From Alphaproteobacteria bacterium (lineage in GTDB: Bacteria; Pseudomonadota; Alphaproteobacteria; Rhizobiales; Hyphomicrobiaceae): DNA of 64,000 bases. Numbering within the stretch: the stretch's first letter is position 1; every line of letters starts with the position of its first letter. Below, in pieces: positions 47,182-55,611 of this stretch. The position numbers and the translations under genes were made by a program. The notes beneath the pieces are model-generated. The model was not told where the DNA came from, ran no database searches, and saw only the letters and a list, made by a program, of their open reading frames with translations. The stretch is from contig JAGVSR010000148.1 of assembly GCA_019137195.1 (NCBI GenBank), positions 62,001-126,000 of the forward strand. The letters run 5' to 3'.

Positions 47182-48021
47182 TCAGTGAGACATCAGCACC
47201 GGCACACTCATGTCCTTCAACACGCGCCGCGTCGCGCCGCCGAGAATGAACTCCTTCAGGCGCGAATGGCCGTAGCAGCCCATGACGATGAGGTCTGCGC
47301 CGGTCTCGCGGGCACGCGACAGAAGGATCTCACCGGCATCCCGGCCAGGCTCGTCGACGGTGGCGGCATCACACCTGACGCCGTGCCGTGCCAGGGTGGT
47401 GCAGAGGTCGGCACCCGGAACGTCTCCGGCGGCCAGGTCCGCCTCGGGGTTGATCCATAGCACGGTAACCTTGGCGGCCATCTCGAGGATCGGAAGGGCG
47501 TCGTGGGCCGCGCGAGCGGCCTCGCGCTTGCCGTTCCAGGCGACGATCACCCGCGAGCCGAGACCGGCGTGACTGCCGGTGGCAGGGATCAAGAGCACGG
47601 GCCGGCCCGAGTGCAGGATAAGCTCGGCCGGGGCCTCCATCATGTGCGAGTACGTCCACGAGGGATCGGCCTCCGAGGCAACGATGAGGTCGGCGGCAGC
47701 TCCGCGCTTGGCGACCTCCTTCCACACGCTCGTCTCGTCGCAGTCGATGGGCAGCCACTCGGCGCTGACGCCCGCCGCGCGAACAGTGCTCTCGAAGGTC
47801 TCGCGCATGCGTGTGCGCTCCTTCTCATAAGCTTTGCGGTGGCTGTCGATGATGGTGACCACACCTCCCGGGACGAAGGCCGGCTCGACGATCACCGGAG
47901 GAAGCACGGTCAGTGCGACCAAGTGGGCATCCGACCTCCGGGCGAGTACGATGGCCGGCTCGAGGAGGCGGCCAAGGCGCCGCTCGTCGGTGAGATGCAA
48001 GAGGATCGTTTTGTACGACAT
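47182..48021 (-). CDS. tandem-domain universal stress protein
   Basis: A 279-aa cytoplasmic protein from ATG 48021 with two UspA domains. Domain 1 (1-145) starts MSYKTILLHLTDERRLGRLLEPA. Domain 2 (about 155-279) starts SRVIVAWNGKREAARAAHDALP and ends with the ATP-binding loop DLIVMGCYGHSRLKEFILGGATRRVL, that is the G-2x-G-9x-G(S/T) motif. Domain 1 lacks that full loop. Usp proteins bind ATP and help in hypoxia and stasis. An FNR/FixK box lies 56 nt upstream. Confidence 0.93.
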   Translation of the reverse strand: MSYKTILLHLTDERRLGRLLEPAIVLARRSDAHLVALTVLPPVIVEPAFVPGGVVTIIDSHRKAYEKERTRMRETFESTVRAAGVSAEWLPIDCDETSVWKEVAKRGAAADLIVASEADPSWTYSHMMEAPAELILHSGRPVLLIPATGSHAGLGSRVIVAWNGKREAARAAHDALPILEMAAKVTVLWINPEADLAAGDVPGADLCTTLARHGVRCDAATVDEPGRDAGEILLSRARETGADLIVMGCYGHSRLKEFILGGATRRVLKDMSVPVLMSH

Positions 48022-48076
48022 GGGGTAGCCTCCGGCCACGATGCAGGCACGATGGGGCAATGGAACGGGGGCGTTT

Positions 48077-48090
48077 TTGATGCGTGTCAA
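48077..48090. promoter_or_regulatory. FNR/FixK box between divergent usp and hsp20
   Basis: TTGATGCGTGTCAA. The TTGA and TCAA half sites form a perfect palindrome, matching TTGAT-N4-(A/G)TCAA. It lies 56 nt before the usp start (minus) and 97 nt before the hsp20 start (plus), so it could drive both. A Crp/FNR-family gene with a matching recognition helix lies 1.9 kb away. Confidence 0.7.
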
Positions 48091-48186
48091 TTGACCGGCA
48101 CCGATTGCCGCTCCTGCCTATTGAAACGGTTAGCCGCCAACATAACTAGTCGCTCATCAGGCATTTCGAGAAGAGGAGGTTTGGTC

Positions 48187-48678
48187 ATGAAGTCCCAGTC
48201 ATGGCTTCCTGCGTTGTGGGGCGAGCGGGCGCTCGAGGCGGATCCTTTCCGGTCGCTCAGGAAGGAAATGGACCAGCTGTTCAGCGACTGGACAGGCGGT
48301 CTGGAGCGGGCCGGCTTGCCGGCGGGCATACTGTCGCCCAGGATCGACGTCAGCGAGACACCGGCCGCGTTCACGGTCAAGGCCGATCTGCCGGGCGTCG
48401 AGGAGAAGGACATCGATGTCACCGTCGCGAAGGAGCAGCTAACCATCAAGGCCGAGAAGAAGTCGGAGGCTGAGGAGAAAAAGGACGACAAGGACCGTGT
48501 GTTCCACCGGGTCGAGCGCTCCTACGGCAGCATGCAGCGGACGATGTCGCTGCCCTTCGACATCGATCCGTCCAAGGTCGAGGCGAGCTTCAAGGACGGT
48601 GTTCTGACGCTCGTACTGCCGAAGCCCACCGAGGTTCAGAATCAGGCGAAGAAGATAGAGATCCGACGACCGGCGTGA
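48187..48678 (+). CDS. Hsp20/alpha-crystallin small heat-shock protein
   Basis: A 163-aa ATP-independent chaperone. The N-terminal arm (DPFRSLRKEMDQLFSDWTGGL) precedes the alpha-crystallin domain (about 50-150): PRIDVSETPAAFTVKADLPGVEEKDIDVTVAKEQLTIKAEK, then ERSYGSMQRTMSLPFDIDPSKVEASFKDGVLTLVLPK. The C-terminal KKIEIRR contains the IxI-like anchor. A strong AGAGGAGG ribosome site precedes ATG 48187. It is under the divergent FNR/FixK box and is followed by a second usp gene. Confidence 0.95.
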   Translation: MKSQSWLPALWGERALEADPFRSLRKEMDQLFSDWTGGLERAGLPAGILSPRIDVSETPAAFTVKADLPGVEEKDIDVTVAKEQLTIKAEKKSEAEEKKDDKDRVFHRVERSYGSMQRTMSLPFDIDPSKVEASFKDGVLTLVLPKPTEVQNQAKKIEIRRPA

Positions 48679-48746
48679 TAGGTTTCAACCGATCGGTGAT
48701 CGGGTTCAGGTGACAAGACGGCAGCGGCCAGCGAGGGGGTTCCGAA

Positions 48747-49187
48747 ATGTACAAGCATCTGCTTATCGCATTCGATGGCTCCGAGCTGGCCGAAAAAGCG
48801 TTGAAGCACGCAATCGATCTCGCCAAAGCTTCGGGCGGCAAGATTACGGCGCTCAACGTTACGCTGCCCTGGTCGAGCGTGGCTGCGGGCGAGGTGGCGC
48901 TGATGTTCCCGCCCGAAGACTATGAGAAGAGCACGGCGGCCGAGGCGGGAAAGCGGCTTGCGAAGGCGGCGGCGGAGGCCGGCGCACAGGGCGTGTCGTG
49001 CGAGATCGTCCACGCGAGTGACGCGCAGCCGCACAAGGCCATCGTCGAGGCGGCGCAGGCCCGGGGTTGCGATCTCATCGTCATGGGCTCACACGGCCGG
49101 CGCGGGATAGCCGGGCTTCTGCTCGGCAGCGTGGCCATGAAGACGCTGACGCATGCCCACATACCGGTGCTCGTGTACCGGGAATAA
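48747..49187 (+). CDS. universal stress protein UspA family
   Basis: A 146-aa single-domain protein: MYKHLLIAFDGSELAEKALKHAIDLAKASGGKITALNV at the start and the ATP-binding loop GCDLIVMGSHGRRGIAGLLLGSVAMKTLTHAHIPVLVYRE at the end, with the full G-2x-G-9x-G-S motif. It is probably co-transcribed with hsp20 (68-nt gap). A GC-rich hairpin with GCGA loop (49223-49240) follows without a T-run. Confidence 0.94.
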   Translation: MYKHLLIAFDGSELAEKALKHAIDLAKASGGKITALNVTLPWSSVAAGEVALMFPPEDYEKSTAAEAGKRLAKAAAEAGAQGVSCEIVHASDAQPHKAIVEAAQARGCDLIVMGSHGRRGIAGLLLGSVAMKTLTHAHIPVLVYRE

Positions 49188-49252
49188 GGCTCGGTAGGGG
49201 AACGGAAGCCGGGATGTGATGGCGCGCCCGCGAGGGCGCGATAGCGTCGACC

Positions 49253-49930
49253 TCACCCGGAGAGCGACACGGCCTCGGTGCCGAAATCTCCGCCGATCGG
49301 CCGCACTGTGAAATCGTGGGTTTGGACGCCGTGCTGCGAGTAACGCAGTAAGATGCGGGTGCTGGCGTCCTGCTGAGTCGGCGAGCTCGAGCTGACGATC
49401 AGCACAATGCCGCCGCGCACGAGGTGGCTCGAAATACGTTCGCACTGGCTGTCGGCCAGCCACTGGGGGTAGCCTCCACGCTTGCCGTCCGCGGGCGAAA
49501 CTTCGACCGCGCACAGCGAACAGCAAATGTCGTCGAGCAGCAGGCCGTTGCCAGCGGCGTAGGCGTTCGCGCTGGAGAATATGCTGTCGAACTCGCGCAC
49601 ATGATCGAATAGCCCGGCATAGGCAGTGGGCAACCCTGCGGCAAGCTGCTGGTGGGCGTCGTCACTACCGTCGACCGACTTTGCCAAGCGCTCGCCGATC
49701 AGACACAGGCTTTCGGCGGGCAGATCCTCTGCCGACAGACCCGCCAGCGCGCGACATAGATTGCTCCACGTGCCGAACAGGCCAATGGCCAGCCGGTACG
49801 TATGGGCGTCGGTGACATGCCGCGAGACTCCCGCGGTCCCGGACGTCGCATCCGGGCTCCGGAAACCGTCGCTCGGATCACGCCTTGCCGTTTCGCGCCT
49901 CGCTTGCGAATAGGAGGTCATTGCCAACAT
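49253..49930 (-). CDS. hypothetical protein downstream of the Crp/FNR gene
   Basis: A 225-aa soluble protein; starts are possible at 49930 or 49921. The helical central part includes YRLAIGLFGTWSNLCRALAGLSAEDLPAESLCLIGERLAK. A Cys-rich stretch, GLLLDDICCSLCAVEVSPADGKRGG, follows, then a beta segment HLVRGGIVLIVSSSSPTQQ. The clustered cysteines could be redox-sensitive, but no known motif fits. It lies 21 nt after the crp/fnr stop on the same strand, so it likely shares its transcript. Family not recognised. Confidence 0.7.
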   Translation of the reverse strand: MLAMTSYSQARRETARRDPSDGFRSPDATSGTAGVSRHVTDAHTYRLAIGLFGTWSNLCRALAGLSAEDLPAESLCLIGERLAKSVDGSDDAHQQLAAGLPTAYAGLFDHVREFDSIFSSANAYAAGNGLLLDDICCSLCAVEVSPADGKRGGYPQWLADSQCERISSHLVRGGIVLIVSSSSPTQQDASTRILLRYSQHGVQTHDFTVRPIGGDFGTEAVSLSG

Positions 49931-49951
49931 CGAGCCGGCTTTCCGGCCCCC

Positions 49952-50680
49952 TCAAATCGAGGCTTCGCCTGCAGCCAAGCGCTCGAGCAACGCAGTATTG
50001 ATGATACGAACGAGGGTACATTGCTCGAGGTCAATAACTTTCGCGGAACGCAGTTTGGTCAAAGTCCGGCTGATTGTCTCGATGGTCAGGCCGAGGAAGT
50101 CCGCAATGTCTGAGCGGGTCATCGGCAGCACGATGAGGGCTGGGTTGCGGCCCTGGCGCGCGTTGCGCCGGGACAGGGCGAGGAGAAAGCAGGCCAAGCG
50201 CTCGGCGGCGCTTCTCTGGCCGATGGTGAACAGATGATCCTGAGCGGCGGCGAGCTCGCGCGACATCGCTTCGTAGAGCTTCAAGCCGAGGGAGGGATCT
50301 CGGCTCGCCATGCGCGACAGGGTACCGGCCGGGATGCACTTCAGGCGGACCGGCTCGAGGGCCTGTGCGTTCAGCGTATACTCTTGCTCGCAGCCAAGGC
50401 CGATGAAGTCGCCCGGGAAGGCAAAGTCGATGACCTGACGGCGGCCGTCCGGCATGATCTTGTAGAGGCAGACGGCGCCGCTCTCGACGCGATGCACATG
50501 GGTGCGGGCGTCACCAGCCGTGAAAATATGCTCGCGGGCCTTGACCACACGGACCGCGCCGCTCGAGAGGTGCTGGTCGAGGCTGCTCGGCGAGCTGCTG
50601 GCAGGCACCCCATGCTCGGCCCAGGCCGGGAGCGCGGAATGAGCGAGTGAGCTGTCGCTCATGGCTTCCAGGTAGGTCAT
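49952..50680 (-). CDS. Crp/FNR-family regulator, FixK-like
   Basis: A 242-aa regulator from ATG 50680; M7 (50662) is an alternative. A cyclic-nucleotide-type beta barrel (about 35-145: FTAGDARTHVHRVESGAVCLYKIMPDGRRQVIDFAFPGDFIGLG) is followed by a C-terminal helix-turn-helix (about 187-215, MTRSDIADFLGLTIETISRTLTKL). The recognition helix ETISR is identical to that of FNR and predicts binding to TTGAT-N4-ATCAA. There is no N-terminal cysteine cluster, so it is not an FNR iron-sulfur sensor itself and resembles FixK. Boxes of the right type lie at 48077 and 53850. Confidence 0.92.
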   Translation of the reverse strand: MTYLEAMSDSSLAHSALPAWAEHGVPASSSPSSLDQHLSSGAVRVVKAREHIFTAGDARTHVHRVESGAVCLYKIMPDGRRQVIDFAFPGDFIGLGCEQEYTLNAQALEPVRLKCIPAGTLSRMASRDPSLGLKLYEAMSRELAAAQDHLFTIGQRSAAERLACFLLALSRRNARQGRNPALIVLPMTRSDIADFLGLTIETISRTLTKLRSAKVIDLEQCTLVRIINTALLERLAAGEASI

Positions 50681-50760
50681 TGCGGTCTCCCAAGTCAGGT
50701 ATCTCGGCTGGGAGCCATGTGACAGTCTCAGCAGCATTTTTGTTTGCCGCGGGGTAGCAG

Positions 50761-50780
50761 GATTGTAACAGATTGTAACA
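50761..50780. promoter_or_regulatory. tandem 10-bp direct repeat upstream of the response regulator
   Basis: Two exact head-to-tail copies of GATTGTAACA, 10 nt apart, that is one helical turn. They lie 38 nt before the response-regulator start, in the divergent spacer with the Crp/FNR gene. OmpR/PhoB-type regulators bind exactly this type of direct repeat, so an autoregulatory site is likely. Confidence 0.6.
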
Positions 50781-50818
50781 GACGACCGCAGCGAATCGGC
50801 GTCCAGAAAGGATCGGCA

Positions 50819-51565
50819 ATGCCGGACGGGTCTCGACGGCACATTCTGGTGGTGGACGACGAGGAGCAGGTCGCGACGCTGTTGCGCAACCTCTTCGAAC
50901 GCGAAGGATTTTTGGTTTCGACGGCGGGCAGCGGGGCGGCACTTCGGGCCGAGCTCGCAAAGGCAGCGGTCAGTCTGGTCACGCTCGATCTCAACCTCGG
51001 TGGCGAGGATGGCCTGGCGCTGGCACGCGAGATCAGGTCGCGGCACGACGTGCCGATCATCATGATCACGGCAAAGGACAACGAGGTCGACCGGGTGGTG
51101 GGGCTCGAGCTCGGGGCCGACGACTATATCGTCAAGCCATTCAATTTGCGGGAGGTTTTGGCGCGCGTGCGGGCCGTTCTGCGGCGGTACGAGGCGCCGA
51201 TTGCGGCTAAGCCCGCCGGGGCCGCGTGCCAGCAGCACGAGCGGTTCTCATTCGACGGCTGGAAGCTCGACGTGACGGCGCGCGAGCTCCTGCACAAGGC
51301 GGACGGGTCGCCGGTTCAGCTGACGACCGCCGAGTTCAACCTGCTCGAGATCTTCGTGCGCCGGCCGGCCCGGGTCTTGTCGCGCGACATGATCATGGAC
51401 CTCCTCAAGGGGCACGACTGGTCGCCCCTCGATCGGTCCATCGACACGCTCGTTGGCCGCCTCAGAAAGAAGATCGAGCCCGACTTCGAGATGCCGACGC
51501 TCATCAAGACGGTGCGTGGTGTCGGCTACGTCTTCAGCGCGGACGTGGCGCAGGAGGCCACGTAG
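50819..51565 (+). CDS. OmpR/PhoB-family response regulator
   Basis: A 248-aa regulator from ATG 50819. The receiver domain (about 8-120) has acidic pair VVDDEE, phospho-Asp in VTLDLNLGGEDGL, ITAKDN and the Lys of DDYIVKPFN. The DNA-binding winged helix (about 145-240) has LTTAEFNLLEIFVRRPARVLSRDMIMDLL and DRSIDTLVGRLRKKIE, ending IKTVRGVGYVF. It is divergent from the Crp/FNR gene and converges on a hybrid histidine kinase (13-nt gap), which may be its partner or a neighbour only. Confidence 0.94.
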   Translation: MPDGSRRHILVVDDEEQVATLLRNLFEREGFLVSTAGSGAALRAELAKAAVSLVTLDLNLGGEDGLALAREIRSRHDVPIIMITAKDNEVDRVVGLELGADDYIVKPFNLREVLARVRAVLRRYEAPIAAKPAGAACQQHERFSFDGWKLDVTARELLHKADGSPVQLTTAEFNLLEIFVRRPARVLSRDMIMDLLKGHDWSPLDRSIDTLVGRLRKKIEPDFEMPTLIKTVRGVGYVFSADVAQEAT

Positions 51566-51578
51566 GATCGGCCGCAGG

Positions 51579-53618
51579 TCAGGTGCCGGCCGCCAGGGCC
51601 GTCGACACGGCCACTGCCAGCGCCTCGTTGCTGTAGGGCTTGGCCAGGATGTCGGCCCGCGCGGCATAGGCGTCGGTGCCTGACGCCTCGTCCGGGGCAT
51701 AGCCGGACGTGAGGACCACCTTCAACGATGGCCACTTGATCGCGACCATGCGGGCGAGATCGAAACCGGAGATATTGCCGGGCATGACGACGTCGGTGAA
51801 GACAAGGTCAACGGGCGTGCCTCGCTCAAGCACCTCAAGGGCTTCCTGGCCGCTGCCTGCCTCGACGGTCGCATATCCGAGCGACCGCAGGCGCTCGACC
51901 GTGACACGGCGGACCGACAGGTTGTCCTCGACGACAAGAATGCGCTCGCCCTGGGCAGGGCGTCTTGCGGCACGGGAATCGACGGTACCGGCGCCACCGT
52001 CCTGGCTTTCGAGGCGCGGCATGTAGATCGTGACGGTGGTGCCGTGGCCCACCTCGCTGTCGAGGGTGACGTAGCCTCCCGACTGGGTCACGAAGCCGTA
52101 GATGGTCGCCAGTCCGAGGCCGGTGCCGCGGCCTGGACCCTTGGTGGTGAAGAATGGCTCGAAAGCGTGCGCCTTGACGTCCGCCGCCATGCCGGCGCCG
52201 GTATCGGAGACGGCGAGCTCAACGTAGCTGCCGGGTGGAACCGTTCCGGCGCGTGGACCATCTCCCGTGACGATGGAGTTCCTGGTGGCTACCGTCACCG
52301 TGCCGCCGTCCGGCATCGCGTCGCGGGCGTTGATGGCGAGGTTGACGAGGGCGTTCTCGATTTCGGACGGGTCGGCCTTCACCGGCCAAAGATCCTCGGC
52401 GAGCTCCGTCGAGAGCAGGATGTTCTCGCCAATGGAGCGGCGCAGGAGCTCGCGCACGCCGATCACCTCATCGTTGAGGTTGACGGTGACGGGGGCCAGG
52501 CGGCGCTGGCGGGCAAACGTCATCAAGCGATGGTTGAGGCGCGCGCCCATCTCGGCTGCGCGCTCTGCCTCCTCAAGGTACTTGAGGAGGCGCGGCTCGC
52601 TGAGGTCGAGGGCGATGAGCTGCAGATTGCCGGAGATGACGGTCAGGAGGTTGTTGAAGTCATGGGCAACGCCACCCGTCAACTGACCCAAGGCCTCCAT
52701 GCGTCTCAGCCGGTCGAGCGCCGCCTGACTTTCCTGGTGGCGCTGCATCTCGGCGCGCAGCTCCTTCACGTGCTCCGCGAGGCGCGTCTCGAGCACGGCG
52801 TTCGAATTGGCGAGCGCCCGCTCGGCCTCGACCCGCTCGGACACGTCGATACCGAGGCCGCCGACGAACAGGCGATTCTGAGCGTTGCGAAACGGGAATT
52901 TGTGGACCAGCCAATAGGATAGGCTTCCGTCGCGATTGGGCATCCTCTCGATGGTCTCGGTCTCGAGCTCCTCGCTCAGCACGCGGCGGTCGCCGGCGAC
53001 CGCCGTCTCGGCGATCTCGCGCGGCCATAGGTCGAAATCGTTCTTGCCGAAGCAGTGGTCGAAGCGCTCGCCGAAACGGCGGTTGAAGCTACCGCTCACG
53101 AACACGTAGCGGCCCTCGTCGTCCTTCATCCAGCCGACGACCGAGCTGTTGTCGAGGAAGGCCCACAGGCGGCGCTCGCTCTCGCGCAGGGCGGCCTCGG
53201 ACTCCTTCCTTTCGGTAATGTCGCGCAGGACGACGGTGAACGTGCGCTCGCCGTCGACGTCGAGCTTGGAGATCGAGGCCTCGGCCGGGAACTCGGTCCC
53301 ATCCTTTCTGAGGCCATAGATCTCGCGCCGCTCGCCCATCCTGCGGGCCTGCTGGGGCGCGGCAGCGAAGGCGTCGATCAGGCCGGCGTGGGCGGCCCGG
53401 TATCGCTCGGGCAGCAAGACGGAGAGCGGCTGACCAAGGACCTCGTCCCGGCTCCAGCCGAAGGTGCGCTCGGCACCCTCGTTGAACAGGTTGATGCGCT
53501 GAGCGTCGTCGATCGAGATGATTGCGTCGGCTGCGATGGCGAGTATGCCGGCGAAGCGCGCCTCTGAGCGGCGCAACGCGTCTTCTGTTGGCCGGTTCTC
53601 AGACTTGAAGCTCGCCAT
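51579..53618 (-). CDS. soluble PAS hybrid histidine kinase
   Basis: A 679-aa cytoplasmic sensor without membrane helices. PAS1 (about 17-138) is followed by PAS2 (about 145-270, WAFLDNSSVVGWMKDDEGRYVFVSGSFNRRF). A coiled linker, the H-box GQLTGGVAHDFNNLLTVISG (His is the phospho-acceptor) and an HATPase domain (NALVNLAINARDAMP, then SDTGAGM and GRGTGLGLATIYG) come next. The C-terminal receiver has phospho-Asp in VDLVFTDVVMPG and Lys in ILAKPYS. PAS1 resembles FixL: His77 and Arg98 align with the heme-ligand His and the oxygen-contact Arg of rhizobial FixL, though many non-heme PAS domains share the His. Confidence 0.92.
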   Translation of the reverse strand: MASFKSENRPTEDALRRSEARFAGILAIAADAIISIDDAQRINLFNEGAERTFGWSRDEVLGQPLSVLLPERYRAAHAGLIDAFAAAPQQARRMGERREIYGLRKDGTEFPAEASISKLDVDGERTFTVVLRDITERKESEAALRESERRLWAFLDNSSVVGWMKDDEGRYVFVSGSFNRRFGERFDHCFGKNDFDLWPREIAETAVAGDRRVLSEELETETIERMPNRDGSLSYWLVHKFPFRNAQNRLFVGGLGIDVSERVEAERALANSNAVLETRLAEHVKELRAEMQRHQESQAALDRLRRMEALGQLTGGVAHDFNNLLTVISGNLQLIALDLSEPRLLKYLEEAERAAEMGARLNHRLMTFARQRRLAPVTVNLNDEVIGVRELLRRSIGENILLSTELAEDLWPVKADPSEIENALVNLAINARDAMPDGGTVTVATRNSIVTGDGPRAGTVPPGSYVELAVSDTGAGMAADVKAHAFEPFFTTKGPGRGTGLGLATIYGFVTQSGGYVTLDSEVGHGTTVTIYMPRLESQDGGAGTVDSRAARRPAQGERILVVEDNLSVRRVTVERLRSLGYATVEAGSGQEALEVLERGTPVDLVFTDVVMPGNISGFDLARMVAIKWPSLKVVLTSGYAPDEASGTDAYAARADILAKPYSNEALAVAVSTALAAGT

Positions 53619-53950
53619 TCATCCTCTGCCCAATTATGCCTGCCCACCTATAGCGTTCGGGACACACTGCGTCGATATGGCCAACATGCGTGTGAGCCGA
53701 CGATTTGCTGTCTTCCGCCGCTTGCCTCCTACTTTGGTGCAAGGACTCGCTGCGTGCCGCCCGCCAGTATGCGGGAAGAGCCTCCTAGAGAGACTGGTCG
53801 ACGCTCAATTGCTGCTTCTATAAGCACTCTTAGCTGCGATGTCGCAGTTCTGATCTCGATCAAGGCGAGTATGGCCAGCAGTGCGAAGGATCGATCAGCG
53901 GTTCGTGGTGGCCGGATTCCGGCCATATCTATGAAGAGGGGAGTGAGCAA
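53619..53950. other. ccoN upstream regulatory region
   Basis: A 332-nt divergent spacer between the histidine kinase and ccoN with no gene. Near the ccoN end it has a 14-bp palindrome CTGCGA-TG-TCGCAG (53834-53847) followed at once by the FNR/FixK box at 53850-53863. The part close to the kinase gene shows nothing specific. Confidence 0.6.
53850..53863. promoter_or_regulatory. FNR/FixK box upstream of ccoN
   Basis: CTGATCTCGATCAA matches TTGAT-N4-ATCAA in 9 of 10 defined positions (first T is C). Its centre is 94 nt before the ccoN ATG, so a start about 41 nt downstream would leave a leader of about 50 nt. Control of fixNOQP by FNR or FixK through such boxes is the known rule in alphaproteobacteria. 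Confidence 0.7.
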
Positions 53951-55597
53951 ATGGCTGAACGAAGAACGTTCACGGATGTCCTGACGGTCCTTGTGGCCGT
54001 GGCATTCGCCGCCGTCGGGCTCATGTACTTGGTTCTGTCGCCAGACCCGGTCATGAAGTTCCACGGCACAGTCCTAGCCTTGTCCGCGATCATCGCGGCA
54101 CTATTCGTCTTACCCAACAAGCTCGTGCAGCCTTTCTCGACGCCGGGATCCGATGTCGACTACTGCGATGGACCGATCAAGTTCGCGACCATCGCCGCCG
54201 TTTTCTGGGGTATCGCGGGCTTCATCGTCGGCGACCTCATTGCTTGGCAGCTGGCGTTCCCTGCCTTGAACCTGGATCTACCCTGGACCAGCTTCGGGCG
54301 CCTGCGTCCGCTGCACACGTCGGCGGTCATCTTTGCTTTCGGCGGCAACGTGCTGCTTGCGACCTCGTTCTACGTCGTGCAGCGCACCAGCCATGCCCGT
54401 CTCGCCGGGCGCTGGGCGCCGTGGTTCGTGGTGTGGGGCTACAATACCTTCATCGTGATCGCGGGCACGGGCTACCTGCTCGGCGTCACGGAGGGCAAGG
54501 AGTACGCTGAGCCCGAGTGGTACGCCGACCTGTTCCTGACCATCGTGTGGGTCGTGTATCTGCTGGTGTTCCTTGGTACGCTGATGAGGCGCCGCGAGCC
54601 GCACATCTACGTGGCGAACTGGTTCTACATCGCGTTCATCGTGACGGTGGCCATGCTCCACCTCGTCAACAACGTCACGCTGCCGGTGTCGCTCCTCGAG
54701 TCGAAGAGCTACATCGCCTACTCCGGCGTTCAGGACGCCATGACCCAGTGGTGGTACGGCCATAACGCGGTCGGCTTCTTCCTCACGGCGGCGTTTCTCG
54801 GCATCATGTATTACTTCGTGCCGAAGCGCGCCGAGCGGCCGGTCTACTCGTACAAGCTGTCGATCGTTCACTTCTGGACGCTGATCTTCCTCTACATCTG
54901 GGCAGGCCCGCACCATCTGCACTACACGGCTCTGCCGGATTGGACGCAGACGCTCGGCATGACCTTCTCGGTGATGCTGTGGATGCCGTCCTGGGGCGGC
55001 ATGATCAACGGCCTGATGACGCTCTCGGGCGCATGGGACAAGCTCCGAACGGACCCGGTCATCCGACTGATGGTGGTGTCGGTCGCCTTCTACGGCATGT
55101 CGACCTTCGAAGGCCCGCTTATGTCGGTGAAGGCGGTCAACTCGCTGTCGCACTACACGGACTGGACCATCGGTCACGTCCACTCGGGTGCGCTCGGCTG
55201 GGTCGCCATGATCTCGTTCGGTGCCATCTACTGCCTCGTTCCGTGGCTGTGGAACCGTAAGGCGCTCTACTCGATCAAGCTGGTCGAGTGGCACTTCTGG
55301 ACCTCGACGATCGGCATCGTGCTCTACATCACGTCCATGTGGGTGTCGGGCATCATGCAGGGTCTCATGTGGCGTGCCTACGACAAGCTCGGCTTCCTCT
55401 CCTACTCGTTCGTGGAGACGGTCGAGGCGATGCACCCCTACTACATCATCCGTGCCACCGGCGGCGCTCTGTTCGTCGTGGGCGGCTTCATCATGGCCTA
55501 CAATGTCTGGCGCACGATCCGCGGCGACGAGCCGGTGGATGCCCATGAGCAGCCGCGAGTCGCGGCGGCTCCGGCACTGCGCGCTCAGATGATCTGA
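53951..55597 (+). CDS. ccoN: cbb3-type cytochrome c oxidase subunit I
   Basis: A 548-aa catalytic subunit with about 14 membrane helices. It carries the low-spin heme and the heme b3-CuB oxygen-reduction centre. Visible ligand-bearing motifs are [40 protein letters not shown] (CuB His plus the Tyr-containing helix), [13 protein letters not shown] and [13 protein letters not shown]-like [17 protein letters not shown] (heme ligands). The enzyme has high oxygen affinity. It is the first gene of ccoNOQP, downstream of an FNR/FixK box. Length is typical. Confidence 0.98.
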   Translation: MAERRTFTDVLTVLVAVAFAAVGLMYLVLSPDPVMKFHGTVLALSAIIAALFVLPNKLVQPFSTPGSDVDYCDGPIKFATIAAVFWGIAGFIVGDLIAWQLAFPALNLDLPWTSFGRLRPLHTSAVIFAFGGNVLLATSFYVVQRTSHARLAGRWAPWFVVWGYNTFIVIAGTGYLLGVTEGKEYAEPEWYADLFLTIVWVVYLLVFLGTLMRRREPHIYVANWFYIAFIVTVAMLHLVNNVTLPVSLLESKSYIAYSGVQDAMTQWWYGHNAVGFFLTAAFLGIMYYFVPKRAERPVYSYKLSIVHFWTLIFLYIWAGPHHLHYTALPDWTQTLGMTFSVMLWMPSWGGMINGLMTLSGAWDKLRTDPVIRLMVVSVAFYGMSTFEGPLMSVKAVNSLSHYTDWTIGHVHSGALGWVAMISFGAIYCLVPWLWNRKALYSIKLVEWHFWTSTIGIVLYITSMWVSGIMQGLMWRAYDKLGFLSYSFVETVEAMHPYYIIRATGGALFVVGGFIMAYNVWRTIRGDEPVDAHEQPRVAAAPALRAQMI

Positions 55598-55611
55598 CAA
55601 GGGGGGCGACC

